In this document: positions 6,455 to 14,122 of the stretch, piece after piece
Numbering within the stretch: the first letter of the stretch is position 1
Layout: each line of letters opens with the position of its first letter
Notes under the pieces: generated by a model
The model's database searches: none
Seen by the model: only the letters and a program-made list of their open reading frames with translations
Told to the model about the DNA's origin: nothing
Position numbers and translations under genes: made by a program
NCBI GenBank assembly: GCA_947626285.1
Contig: CANQRR010000031.1
Location: 1 to 40,266, forward strand
Direction: 5' to 3'
From: an uncultured Lachnospiraceae bacterium
GTDB taxonomy: Bacteria > Bacillota > Clostridia > Lachnospirales > Lachnospiraceae
DNA length: 40,266 nucleotides

Positions 6455-7483
6455 ATGTCCATTCCAAAGGAAAAACGGAACGCGCTCCAGGAGCGAATCG
6501 TGGAGCAGATAGGAGAAGGCACCTTTGCCGCAGGGCAATTTGCCAAGGCCGAGGGCCTGTCCATCCAGACCATCTACCGCTACCTTCGGACTATGGAGGA
6601 ACAGGGCATCATTGCCCGGACAAAAAACGGCCGTAATAATATGTTTTTTCTACCCGGAGAAATCGAAAGCCTGAGCTTTGATTTGCAGGGATTGCAGGAG
6701 GATCTTGTATGGAGGCGGTATGTAGAGCCGTTTTTCTCTGACCTCCCACCTGTTCCCAAAGGAAATTTGAGTTTTGCGTTCACGGAGATCCTGAATAACG
6801 CCGTGGAACACTCCAACGGCACAGCTGTCCAGATACAGATGGCCAGGAGCCGCTATTGCGCAGACATCTCCATTCAGGATGACGGTATCGGCGTTTTTGC
6901 GAAGATCGCAGAGGCTATGGGGCTGGAGGAAAAGAGCTTTGCCATTTTGGAACTGGCGAAGGGGAAGTTCACTACGGACCCTGGCAGCCACACAGGTGAG
7001 GGGATCTTCTTCTGTTCCAAGGTCGTGGATGATTTTACGATCTTCTCCGATGGCCTGGTCTTTCACGTGGGCCCGGATCAGGCACCCCGCCTTTCAGATG
7101 TAGATGTACCGGGAAAAGGAACGACGGTCGCTATGTCGATCAAATACAGCCACCAGGAACCGGCAAAGGATGTATTCGACCGATTCACCCAGGCCCCAGA
7201 GGACTATGGATTCTCAAAGACCGTGGTGCCTGTCCGGCTGCTGGAATACGGCGACGAAAAACCGCTGGTGGTGTCCCGCTCTCAGGCGCGGCGGCTGATG
7301 GTCCGGTTTGAAAGATTCAGCAACATTGAGCTGGACTTCTCCGGCGTGGAGGAGATTGGCCAGGGCTTTGCAGACGAACTGTTCCGGGTGTTCCAAAATC
7401 AGCACCCGGACACAAAGCTCATTCCCATCAATTGCAGCGAACAGGTGCAGAAGATGATCGCCCATGTGCGGGCAAAAGCTTGA
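6455..7483 (+). CDS. Winged-helix / histidine-kinase-like ATPase / STAS-like (DUF4325) regulator
   Basis: A 342-residue cytosolic protein with three parts. Residues ~10-60 are a winged HTH (FAKAEGLSIQTIYRYLRTME, then EQGIIARTKNGRNN). Residues ~100-220 are a GHKL ATPase: N-box FAFTEILNNAVEHSNG, G1 motif DDGIGVFAKIAEAMG, and HTGEGIFFCSKVVDDF. Residues ~265-340 match the STAS-like DUF4325 domain (IELDFSGVEEIGQGFADELF). The combination resembles an anti-sigma/anti-anti-sigma switch built onto a DNA-binding domain. Function of the family is not established. The start follows CAGGAGG at 6441-6447. It stands alone, with repeats 6384-6429 in front. Confidence 0.85.
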   Translation: MSIPKEKRNALQERIVEQIGEGTFAAGQFAKAEGLSIQTIYRYLRTMEEQGIIARTKNGRNNMFFLPGEIESLSFDLQGLQEDLVWRRYVEPFFSDLPPVPKGNLSFAFTEILNNAVEHSNGTAVQIQMARSRYCADISIQDDGIGVFAKIAEAMGLEEKSFAILELAKGKFTTDPGSHTGEGIFFCSKVVDDFTIFSDGLVFHVGPDQAPRLSDVDVPGKGTTVAMSIKYSHQEPAKDVFDRFTQAPEDYGFSKTVVPVRLLEYGDEKPLVVSRSQARRLMVRFERFSNIELDFSGVEEIGQGFADELFRVFQNQHPDTKLIPINCSEQVQKMIAHVRAKA

Positions 7484-7656
7484 GGGAATTAGGGAGCAGG
7501 AAAAGAGACTTATTTTGGCGAAAAAACGAAATAATTCTGTATAATTACCGCTTTTGTGGTATTATACTAATCTCAAAGGCTGTGAGTTTCTTATCACAGA
7601 AGAACGTAAATTACAGCTTTGCTAAAACTATACTTTCACGAAAAGTCACGATTTCG
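7484..7656. other. Gene-free AT-rich spacer
   Basis: Between the STAS-like regulator and the repeats near 7.7 kb. It contains -10-like TATAAT near 7540 and TATTAT near 7560 but no well-spaced -35 that I can defend. No coding sequence is supported. Confidence 0.4.
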
Positions 7657-7672
7657 TATAAGTATACTTATA
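7657..7672. promoter_or_regulatory. 16-bp perfect palindrome
   Basis: TATAAGTATACTTATA is perfectly self-complementary. It sits at the edge of the first 93-bp repeat copy. It could be an operator; nothing in the sequence links it to a gene. Confidence 0.4.
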
Positions 7673-7763
7673 TGAAATCTCTGCCCGTAGACAAACCCGC
7701 TGTCATACTAAGCTGGCAGCGGGTTTGTCTACAGTCTGAATGTCGGTTGAGCAGTCAACCGGC
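7671..7763. repeat. 93-bp direct repeat, copy 1 (with long hairpin)
   Basis: It matches 8024-8116 base for base with few changes. It contains a 15-bp perfect stem, TAGACAAACCCGCTG / CAGCGGGTTTGTCTA, at 7688-7731 and a second stem, CGGTTGA/TCAACCG, at 7744-7761. Copy 2 lies just downstream of the intact fic gene, so copy 1 is the duplicated downstream flank of fic. Confidence 0.85.
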
Positions 7764-7775
7764 ATTTGTTTACGC

Positions 7776-7857
7776 GAGGAGCAGCAGCGACAGCGGGCGG
7801 GACATTCTGCCGTTTCCGTCCTGGAACGGATGAATGCAGAGATAATCCAAAATGACG
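7776..7857 (-). pseudogene. Truncated fic fragment
   Basis: It matches the part of the intact fic gene at 8525-8608 that encodes the catalytic loop; here it reads LCIHPFQDGNGRMSRPLSLL. Everything between the catalytic loop and the C-terminus is missing, and the fragment is joined almost directly to the downstream repeat copy at 7671-7763. This looks like a tandem duplication followed by internal deletion. The loop has Gln where the intact gene has Arg. Confidence 0.75.
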
Positions 7858-7892
7858 TATTGTAACGCAACAATACAACACACAACGATGCG

Positions 7893-7952
7893 ATAAGAAC
7901 GCACGCGTGCGTTAAGGGAACACACGCGTGCGTTCTTTGCGTGCGTTCTTAT
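7893..7952. repeat. ACGCACGCGTGCGT palindrome cluster
   Basis: The 16-bp perfect palindrome AACGCACGCGTGCGTT lies at 7898-7913, a second ACACGCGTGCGTTC at 7922-7935, and GCGTGCGTTCTTAT at 7939-7952, which is the inverse of ATAAGAACGCACGC at 7893-7906. The outer 14-bp arms enclose the cluster. It sits between the two fic copies. Possible protein-binding array or recombination site. Confidence 0.55.
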
Positions 7953-8023
7953 CTTTCGGAAAGTCGGTATCTTGCCCGGGCTCCCTTGCCTTCCAGCACG
8001 AGTATACCTGACTTTGTCAGCTT

Positions 8024-8116
8024 TATGAAATCTCTGCCCGTAAACAAACCCGCTGCCAGCTTAATATGGCAGCGGGTTTGTCTACAGTCTGATTGTCGGT
8101 TAAGCAGTCGACCGGC
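8024..8116. repeat. 93-bp direct repeat, copy 2; fic terminator hairpin
   Basis: Direct copy of 7671-7763. The stem at 8041-8084 pairs ACAAACCCGCTGCCA with TGGCAGCGGGTTTGT and is followed on the minus strand by a T-rich run. Being 39 bp after the fic stop, it probably ends fic transcription. Confidence 0.75.
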
Positions 8117-8122
8117 TTTTTC

Positions 8123-9169
8123 TCACGCTTTGATATACCGCGAAGCCTGGGAGGCCCCGATCCGCTTGATGACGCCATCCCTGACCATCGCGCCCAGCAC
8201 GGCCTCCACCGTTGTCGGGCTGACATCCGGGAGCAGCTTGCAGATCTCCGCTTTGGAGAGGGGCGTCAGGCTGTTCAGGACTGTCGCCTCCACCCGGGCC
8301 TTTTTCGTGATCCGCTTTCCGTTCACGACCGCGAAGCGTTTGTCCAACTCCTTGTAGCACATATACAATGTTGAGAGAAAGTTTTCAATGAACGGAAAAT
8401 AACTGTTTTCTCCCGTCTCCCAGCCCGCGGAGGACTGCCGCAGGGCCTCATAGTAATAGGCCTTATAGTTGTTGATCTGTTCCTCAAAGGACACATACTT
8501 CCCGGCGTCATAGCCGTTCTTATAGAGGAGCAGCAGCGACAGCGGGCGGGACATTCTGCCGTTTCCGTCCCGGAACGGGTGGATGCAGAGAAAATCCAGA
8601 ATGACGCAGGGGATCAGCAGAAGCTGATTGATGTTCGCGTCGTCCCTGGCCGCCAGATAGGCCAGTTCCAACTGCTCCATGGCTTCCGGCGTATCTGCGG
8701 CCGAGGTGGGGCGAAACCGCACACGGCGGTTCCCGTCCGCGTCCACTTCCAGGATCACATTGTCGTTCGTCTTGTATTGCCCGCCGTATGCAGTTCCCGC
8801 AAGCGACATCATCATCTCATGCAGGCGAAGGATATCCCGCTGGGTAAAGTCCATACGGTCATATTCCAAGTGAATGGCGTTCAGCGCGTCCCGGTAGCCG
8901 GCGATCTCCGCCTCGTTGTGGTTTAAGGGTGCGCTGTTCTGGTTGACAATGGCAGCAATGCGCTCGTCACTGGTGACGATCCCCTCGATGGCGTTGGAGC
9001 TTTTTACGGACTGCACCCTGGCGACGGCCTCCAGCTCCGTAAAGACTTGCGCGTATTCCTCTTTGCGGACGCCGGCCACGGTTTTCAGCGCCGAAATACT
9101 TGCGGTCAGATTCACAAGGCGGGCAGGCAACAGCCCATTGTTCAAAAAAAAATAATCAAACTTTCGCAT
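8123..9169 (-). CDS. Fic-family protein (protein AMPylase-type)
   Basis: A 348-residue Fic protein. The catalytic loop HPFRDGNGR spans residues 197-205; its His and the GNG anion pocket are intact, so nucleotide transfer (usually AMP onto Tyr/Ser/Thr of a target protein) is plausible. An N-terminal SNAIEG at 58-63 matches the autoinhibitory [ST]xxxE[GN] helix of class II Fic proteins, so the enzyme likely restrains itself without a separate antitoxin. The C-terminal ~70 residues look like a winged helix (LSKAEICKLLPDVSPTTVEA). The start at 9169 has GGAGG about 9 bases upstream. It is monocistronic, with a broken copy of itself downstream at 7776-7857. Confidence 0.92.
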   Translation of the reverse strand: MRKFDYFFLNNGLLPARLVNLTASISALKTVAGVRKEEYAQVFTELEAVARVQSVKSSNAIEGIVTSDERIAAIVNQNSAPLNHNEAEIAGYRDALNAIHLEYDRMDFTQRDILRLHEMMMSLAGTAYGGQYKTNDNVILEVDADGNRRVRFRPTSAADTPEAMEQLELAYLAARDDANINQLLLIPCVILDFLCIHPFRDGNGRMSRPLSLLLLYKNGYDAGKYVSFEEQINNYKAYYYEALRQSSAGWETGENSYFPFIENFLSTLYMCYKELDKRFAVVNGKRITKKARVEATVLNSLTPLSKAEICKLLPDVSPTTVEAVLGAMVRDGVIKRIGASQASRYIKA

Positions 9170-9344
9170 AGCACAGCCTCCGTTTCTACACATGATTATA
9201 GGCATTTATATGCAGAAAGCGAGAGAGCACGCCCTTTTACTGCACATTAAGCATTGATAGTATATGCAGTAAATGCACCTGGCTGCTCCCGCGTTAGGTT
9301 TATCCAAAAGAATGGGGTGGAGTTAGTGCATAGGAGCCTCAGCA

Positions 9345-9381
9345 AAACCTCCTTTGCACCCATATTGTACAAAGGAGGTTT
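9345..9381 (-). terminator. Terminator after AlbA_2/HATPase gene
   Basis: The perfect 12-bp stem AAACCTCCTTTG / CAAAGGAGGTTT is followed on the minus strand by TTTTGC. It lies 58 bp after the stop at 9439. The rest of 9170-9438 holds no gene. Confidence 0.75.
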
Positions 9382-9438
9382 GCGAATATCGAATGTGTGA
9401 TTTTTGAGCCCGCAGTTTTACGGAAGGGCTGGCGCCGT

Positions 9439-10896
9439 TTACTCGACCGTATAAAATCTCTGCTTTTTTCTGCGTGGCTGCTCCGGAATCGTCATGGCCA
9501 GTTTTCCGCTGTCCAACAGCGGCTGGACATAGTGCTGCATAACATAAAAAACCGTTTTTATACCCAAGTACTCTGCGATTTCCTGGCGTGTCCGCGGCGC
9601 CTTGCAAAACTCCAAAAGGGCTTCTTCCTTATTACTAACGGCCCCGGCCGGATTTGAAGCGGGAGAGGCCTGTACGGGAGTGTTATAAAGAATCACGACA
9701 AACTCGTTCCTGCGGTTTTCAAATACCGGAGCAGGCAAGTCGTAGGCCGCCATTTCCCGCCGCATCGTCGGAATGCCGGAATACCGGTTTTCTGAACCGG
9801 TCAACACCTCTGCCATAACAGCCAACGCGGGGTTGCGCAGGTCCATTTTGGAGTAACCCAACTGCTCCACCGTCATACGGCCATACAGGCTGCCAGGGCT
9901 GTGGATCTCCAGTCGGTCGGCAAAAAAGTTAATCTGTATCGGGGTCCCTTCCGTGTAAAAGCTGTAGTCCCGATGGATCAGGGCATTCAAGATCGCCTCG
10001 CGAACAGCCTCCGGCGGATATTCTGTCCGATCCGTCCGCTTTCCCGTTGCCGGATCAATGATCGTGCGCACTTTCATATTCCTCAGGCAGAACTGCTGTG
10101 CTTCTTCCGCCATGGCATGGATCGTGCCCTCGATTCTTTTGTTATCCAGGAAGCGGGCATGGTCCTCTGCAACATCGCCGATTTCTTTGCCGGGAACCAC
10201 GATGGCGGTAATGCCCCATTGTGGAAAATAGCCCTGGGGATAGAGCCCCATATTCATCATCGCGGCAACGGTCGGATGTCCGTCTCTCATGATGGCGAGC
10301 ATATCATAGGCCTGCGCCGTGTTGAGTTTGCTGAAACCGGGGCGGTCTTTTTGACGGTTTCGGATGTACTCATCGATCAGGTCCTTATCAAGTACAGCCT
10401 CCGTAGCTCGCTCGACCGGTCTTTCGTCATCATGGAGGTGGCGGCGAAAGGCCTCGTAGCAGTAGATTTCGTAATCCGTCATGTGGAGGTCGGCTTCTCC
10501 AACACGCACATAGGAGCCCTGTACTCTTCCCGCACCGGAATAGTAGCAGGGGCGCTCTGACAGGTCTGCGGCAGGTATTTCGGCGGAGCAGAGCAGGTTC
10601 CCCTCATATTCCGCCAAAGTGAATACAGCACGGACCGGCGGCACCATTTGATTACATTGTTCTGTTACATGTTTTTGCAGATCTTGCGCATTGTAGATCC
10701 CAACGGGCGCAAAATCGGCCTTTTCATCAAGTCCGAACACGATGACGCCGCCGGAATCCTGGTTGGAAAAGCTGGAGAGCGTATCACGCAGCTTTTCGGG
10801 ACAACCTCGATGTGCGGACTTCACTTCGACAGTCTGCATTTCAGCCTGCCGGGCACGAATCCTGTCAGCCAATTCTACCAATTCACTTTGCAGCAT
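9439..10896 (-). CDS. AlbA_2-domain ATP-binding putative transcriptional regulator
   Basis: A 485-residue protein. Residues ~15-150 fit the AlbA_2 (Schlafen-like) domain: VEVKSAHRGCPEKLRDTLSS, then FSNQDSGGVIVFGLDE. A central part is followed by an HATPase_c_4-type region near residues 290-390 (YPPEAVREAILNALIHRDYS; FFADRLEIHSPGSLYGRMTV). The C-terminus holds a winged-helix-like segment (FCKAPRTRQEIAEYLGIKTV). Such proteins are common beside mobile and defence loci; their activity is poorly defined and they are usually called ATP-dependent regulators. The start at 10896 has GGAGGTGATC directly upstream, a near-perfect ribosome site. Repeats 10913-11026 in front may be its operator. It borders the Dnd island but is divergent from it. 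Confidence 0.85.
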   Translation of the reverse strand: MLQSELVELADRIRARQAEMQTVEVKSAHRGCPEKLRDTLSSFSNQDSGGVIVFGLDEKADFAPVGIYNAQDLQKHVTEQCNQMVPPVRAVFTLAEYEGNLLCSAEIPAADLSERPCYYSGAGRVQGSYVRVGEADLHMTDYEIYCYEAFRRHLHDDERPVERATEAVLDKDLIDEYIRNRQKDRPGFSKLNTAQAYDMLAIMRDGHPTVAAMMNMGLYPQGYFPQWGITAIVVPGKEIGDVAEDHARFLDNKRIEGTIHAMAEEAQQFCLRNMKVRTIIDPATGKRTDRTEYPPEAVREAILNALIHRDYSFYTEGTPIQINFFADRLEIHSPGSLYGRMTVEQLGYSKMDLRNPALAVMAEVLTGSENRYSGIPTMRREMAAYDLPAPVFENRRNEFVVILYNTPVQASPASNPAGAVSNKEEALLEFCKAPRTRQEIAEYLGIKTVFYVMQHYVQPLLDSGKLAMTIPEQPRRKKQRFYTVE

Positions 10897-10912
10897 TTTG
10901 ATCACCTCCAAC

Positions 10913-11026
10913 AAACTAACAATACCGCAGAAAAGCTAAAAAATCAATCGAAATTTGCAAAGAAATTTTGCTTATTTGAGATTTTGTTAGTTTATCAGTG
11001 GGAATAAACAAACAATTTACTAACAA
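10913..11026. promoter_or_regulatory. ACTAACAA repeats upstream of AlbA_2 gene
   Basis: AAACTAACAA at 10913-10922 is the exact inverse of TTGTTAGTTT at 10984-10993, and ACTAACAA recurs at 11019-11026. The first copy overlaps the leader of the AlbA_2 gene. The stretch is very AT-rich. Probable operator sites; the bound protein is not known. Confidence 0.5.
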
Positions 11027-11119
11027 TTTTAGGTTTTGTAAATTGATTTAGCAGAAAAGTTATTATTTGTCTTTGCTGATTTGTGACGTTACCTTTTTGC
11101 ATGAATTTGCGAAGAACTC

Positions 11120-11148
11120 TTGAGGACTTCACGTTAGTATGATAGAAT
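11120..11148 (+). promoter_or_regulatory. Candidate promoter for the XRE remnant / effector operon
   Basis: TTGAGG at 11120-11125, 17 bp, then TAGAAT at 11143-11148. Hexamers are imperfect, but this is the best-spaced pair before the island. It would transcribe through the broken regulator into the five-gene operon. Confidence 0.35.
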
Positions 11149-11210
11149 TAAACCCAAAACTGGTAATACTAGACTATCCCAAGATTGCTTCTATTGAAGG
11201 GAATATCTAT

Positions 11211-11410
11211 ATGGTAATCTCGTACAACAAGATGTAGACGCTACGCATAAACAAGAATATAAGCACGGCAGAATTGAGAAAGATTGTGAATATTACCCCG
11301 AATACTATGACGAAACTGCGCCGAAACGAGCCTGTGAATCTTGCAATTTCAGTAGGGTATGTGCAATGCTTCATTGCGAATTCGGCAAGATTTTAGAGTA
11401 TATCCCTTAA
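11211..11410 (+). pseudogene. Decayed XRE-family (Cro/CI-type) regulator
   Basis: Conceptually ~65 codons. It begins MVISYNKM, then a TAG stands where family members have Trp (KLW). The frame continues as NISTAELRKIVNITPNTMTK-LRRNEPVNL, an unmistakable XRE helix-turn-helix. After a frameshift the end reads VCAMLHCEFGKILEYIP and stops at 11408-11410. Intact relatives end LHCxxGDIxEYxP. One nonsense codon and one frameshift therefore inactivate it. It lies 47 bp before the effector operon and was probably its regulator. Confidence 0.8.
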
Positions 11411-11457
11411 AATAGCACATCCCCTTACTGATTGGAATCAAAGAAGGTGTGGACGAT

Positions 11458-14094
11458 ATGAATGTTGCCAGCGGCATCCCCCTTTGGGAGCAGCTTGGGC
11501 TGACACCAGAAAACTTTGCAAATCTGGCAGTGACCGAATTGCCCTTCTCCGTTCGGGTTGTCAACGTATTCAAGCATAACGGCATCACCACAGTATCTGA
11601 TATACTGAAGCTTAAGCCAGAAACACTGATGGGACTCCGAAATTTTGGACGCAATTGTATGGACGATGTAATAGGTAGGTTGCGCTCCCTCTCAAAAGAT
11701 TCCTTACCTAAAAGTGAACCTTGCAAATTCAAGTCAAAAAATAAGCCATTATTTATTCTGAATCACGCTGAGTCTATAGCTTTAGGAGACTTTTCTTTTG
11801 CGGAAGGAATGAAACTTTCACAGGAAGAGACTCTCGCATTATCCGAATACCAGACTGGGTATGAGATGCTGGGAGAAGACCTGGCTCTGGAATGCTATCT
11901 CGCTCCAGAGAAAATTGCCCTAGTTGTCTCGATGCTTAATGATTTCTGCCGAGACGCAGAACGGTTTGCTCTGCTCAAAAATGAAACAACGGATATTCCC
12001 CATTCTAGGCTAAAAAATAAAGCTGCGGGCTATATTATTGCCTTTACACTTGACGATTACAAGCGAAGGACACTTCTATCCTTATGCCCTTCGGAAACTT
12101 GTTCGATTGATGATCTTATAAATATCCCCCTGCCTGATGATCCCCAGAAGCTTGCTCTGCTTAAGCAATTCCTCAAGTGGTGTGCGTTCGACCTGGAATC
12201 CGAAGTGCAAAAACTGTTTTTGCCAATCTTTTCTGACAAACGGATGAAAAGCATTGTTCAGATGCGGGCCAGGAAGAAAACGCTGGCGCAGATTGGGGAC
12301 ACTTTTGGAATCACTCGCGAGCGGGTGCGTCAGATTGAAACAAAGGCCAGACGCAAGTTCTCACACTATTACAGCCGTATTCGGCTGATTTCAAAGATTT
12401 CTGCAGAAAAGAATGGTGCGTCCATGGTATCCTCAAATGACATTGAAGACTACTGCAAGACAAATGTCACGGAATTACTCTATTTCCTTCGCAACTATGA
12501 AAACTCACACTATACATACGACGAGCAACTGGATATCTTCATCATTGGAGATGATTCGCTCCAGGAGCGTGTGCGCACTACTATCGATAGACTGCCAGAC
12601 ATCGTAAGTGTTAACCAGCTTTCAAACATTCTGGATGAAGCGGACGAAGATGGCGATATCCCGATGGATATCCTCCAGAAAGCTTTCGTGGAAGCTTATC
12701 GCCTGACGGGTGATATATATCACCGTACTCGTCTGTCTCTTGCTAAAGTCTATAAAACCGTCCTGGAGAAGCATTATTCTGACGGGATTAAGGCATATGA
12801 TTCCGATGCACTTCAGGAATTCCGCAGGATAGTTACAGATGAATTCGGCGATGTGGGCATGCCAAAAAATGACCGTGCCCTAACGGCCAGAATTTCTAGT
12901 ATCTGCATCCTCTGTGGCCGAGGGATGTATATGCCGAAACGGGCAAAATACATTTCTGATAGCCTCGCTGGCCACATTTTGCAATATATAGACGAAAGCG
13001 ACCAGAAAATCTTTCTAATGAACTCCCTCTATGATGTGTTTGAGCATGAATTAAACGAAGAGGGGGTATTCAACAAATATTATCTCCAAGGGATTTTACA
13101 TGAACTTTGTTCAGACAAGTATTACTTTAGACGGGACTATATCTCCAAGGATGCGGAGACTACATCACTTTATGCTTCTGTGGTGAACTTTATCAAGAAA
13201 TCTGAATACCCCGTGCAGAAACAGCAAATCAAGAACGCTTTCCCTGGAATTACAGAAATCGTTATTAATCTTTCTGTGAGCGACCCGGAGGTGCTGAACT
13301 ACTTCGGCGCATACCTTCATTCCAGCCGTCTGGTTATTTCGAGCAAAGAACAATGGGATTTGAAGCGTATCCTTATCGAAATCGTATCTGACCACAAAGC
13401 ACACCACGGGGCAGAGGTTTATGATATAATCCAACATAAGATGCCCACAGTGTTCTCCCGCAATGCTGCAATGTACTCGTTTAGCGCATTTAGTATCCTG
13501 GAATACCTGTTCAGGGATACCTTCCAATTTTCAAGACCCTACATAGCCGAACTAGGCGTAGAGATAGGGCGTCCTGGTGAGCGTCTGCATGACTTGATAT
13601 ATAGTGGGGATGAATTTGCAATATCCGACATAAAGGAATTCTGTAAAGATCACCGATTTCAAATCCAGAGCTTGCTTGATTATGTGAATGCTTGCAACGA
13701 CCGTTTCTTTTGGCGGGACAAATACACGATGGTCTCCATTGAGAGTACAGGCATCACCGAATCTATATCACAAGAAATGGAAGAGATTATTGCGGCGGAA
13801 ATCAACTGCACACAGCCTATTTCACAGATTATGTGCTGGCACCGATTACCACAGATCACAACGCCTTGGACAGAATGGCTGATTTACAGTGCCCTCAACA
13901 AATGGGGACAGATGCTGACCGTTGCAACATCCTCTAATCAACTGCGGATGGCTATACCTTTGATTGCTCCGCAAGGTAAAATGGAAAAAGATGCGTTTAG
14001 GGAGATACAAGTTGAGAGCGTTCATATTGATGATCTGGATAATATTGATGATCTGATTGCGGATCTCATTGAATTAGAGGAAGACAACCTCTAG
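11458..14094 (+). CDS. RNAP alpha-CTD-like / sigma region 4-like protein of Dnd-linked module
   Basis: An 878-residue protein, first gene of the uncharacterised half of the island. Residues 25-78 (TELPFSVRVVNVFKHNGITT, LMGLRNFGRNCMDDVIGRL) match the helix-hairpin-helix C-terminal domain of RNA polymerase alpha. Residues ~268-305 (TLAQIGDTFGITRERVRQIE) match sigma-70 region 4, the -35-binding HTH. The remaining ~570 residues are soluble, helical and unrecognised. It could bind promoter-like or modified DNA, or RNA polymerase. I chose the ATG at 11458 because AAGAAGG lies 10 bases upstream; a GTG at 11449 is too close to it. It is followed after 28 bp by the helicase gene. Composition is more AT-rich than the window ends. 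The domain calls are firm; the role is inferred. Confidence 0.85.
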   Translation: MNVASGIPLWEQLGLTPENFANLAVTELPFSVRVVNVFKHNGITTVSDILKLKPETLMGLRNFGRNCMDDVIGRLRSLSKDSLPKSEPCKFKSKNKPLFILNHAESIALGDFSFAEGMKLSQEETLALSEYQTGYEMLGEDLALECYLAPEKIALVVSMLNDFCRDAERFALLKNETTDIPHSRLKNKAAGYIIAFTLDDYKRRTLLSLCPSETCSIDDLINIPLPDDPQKLALLKQFLKWCAFDLESEVQKLFLPIFSDKRMKSIVQMRARKKTLAQIGDTFGITRERVRQIETKARRKFSHYYSRIRLISKISAEKNGASMVSSNDIEDYCKTNVTELLYFLRNYENSHYTYDEQLDIFIIGDDSLQERVRTTIDRLPDIVSVNQLSNILDEADEDGDIPMDILQKAFVEAYRLTGDIYHRTRLSLAKVYKTVLEKHYSDGIKAYDSDALQEFRRIVTDEFGDVGMPKNDRALTARISSICILCGRGMYMPKRAKYISDSLAGHILQYIDESDQKIFLMNSLYDVFEHELNEEGVFNKYYLQGILHELCSDKYYFRRDYISKDAETTSLYASVVNFIKKSEYPVQKQQIKNAFPGITEIVINLSVSDPEVLNYFGAYLHSSRLVISSKEQWDLKRILIEIVSDHKAHHGAEVYDIIQHKMPTVFSRNAAMYSFSAFSILEYLFRDTFQFSRPYIAELGVEIGRPGERLHDLIYSGDEFAISDIKEFCKDHRFQIQSLLDYVNACNDRFFWRDKYTMVSIESTGITESISQEMEEIIAAEINCTQPISQIMCWHRLPQITTPWTEWLIYSALNKWGQMLTVATSSNQLRMAIPLIAPQGKMEKDAFREIQVESVHIDDLDNIDDLIADLIELEEDNL

Positions 14095-14122
14095 TACGGT
14101 ATTCGTGTATGGGAGCAATATA

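Noticed and set aside
7898-7952. CRISPR-like array
   Set aside because: The repeated units are short palindromes without evenly sized spacers, and no cas gene is near.
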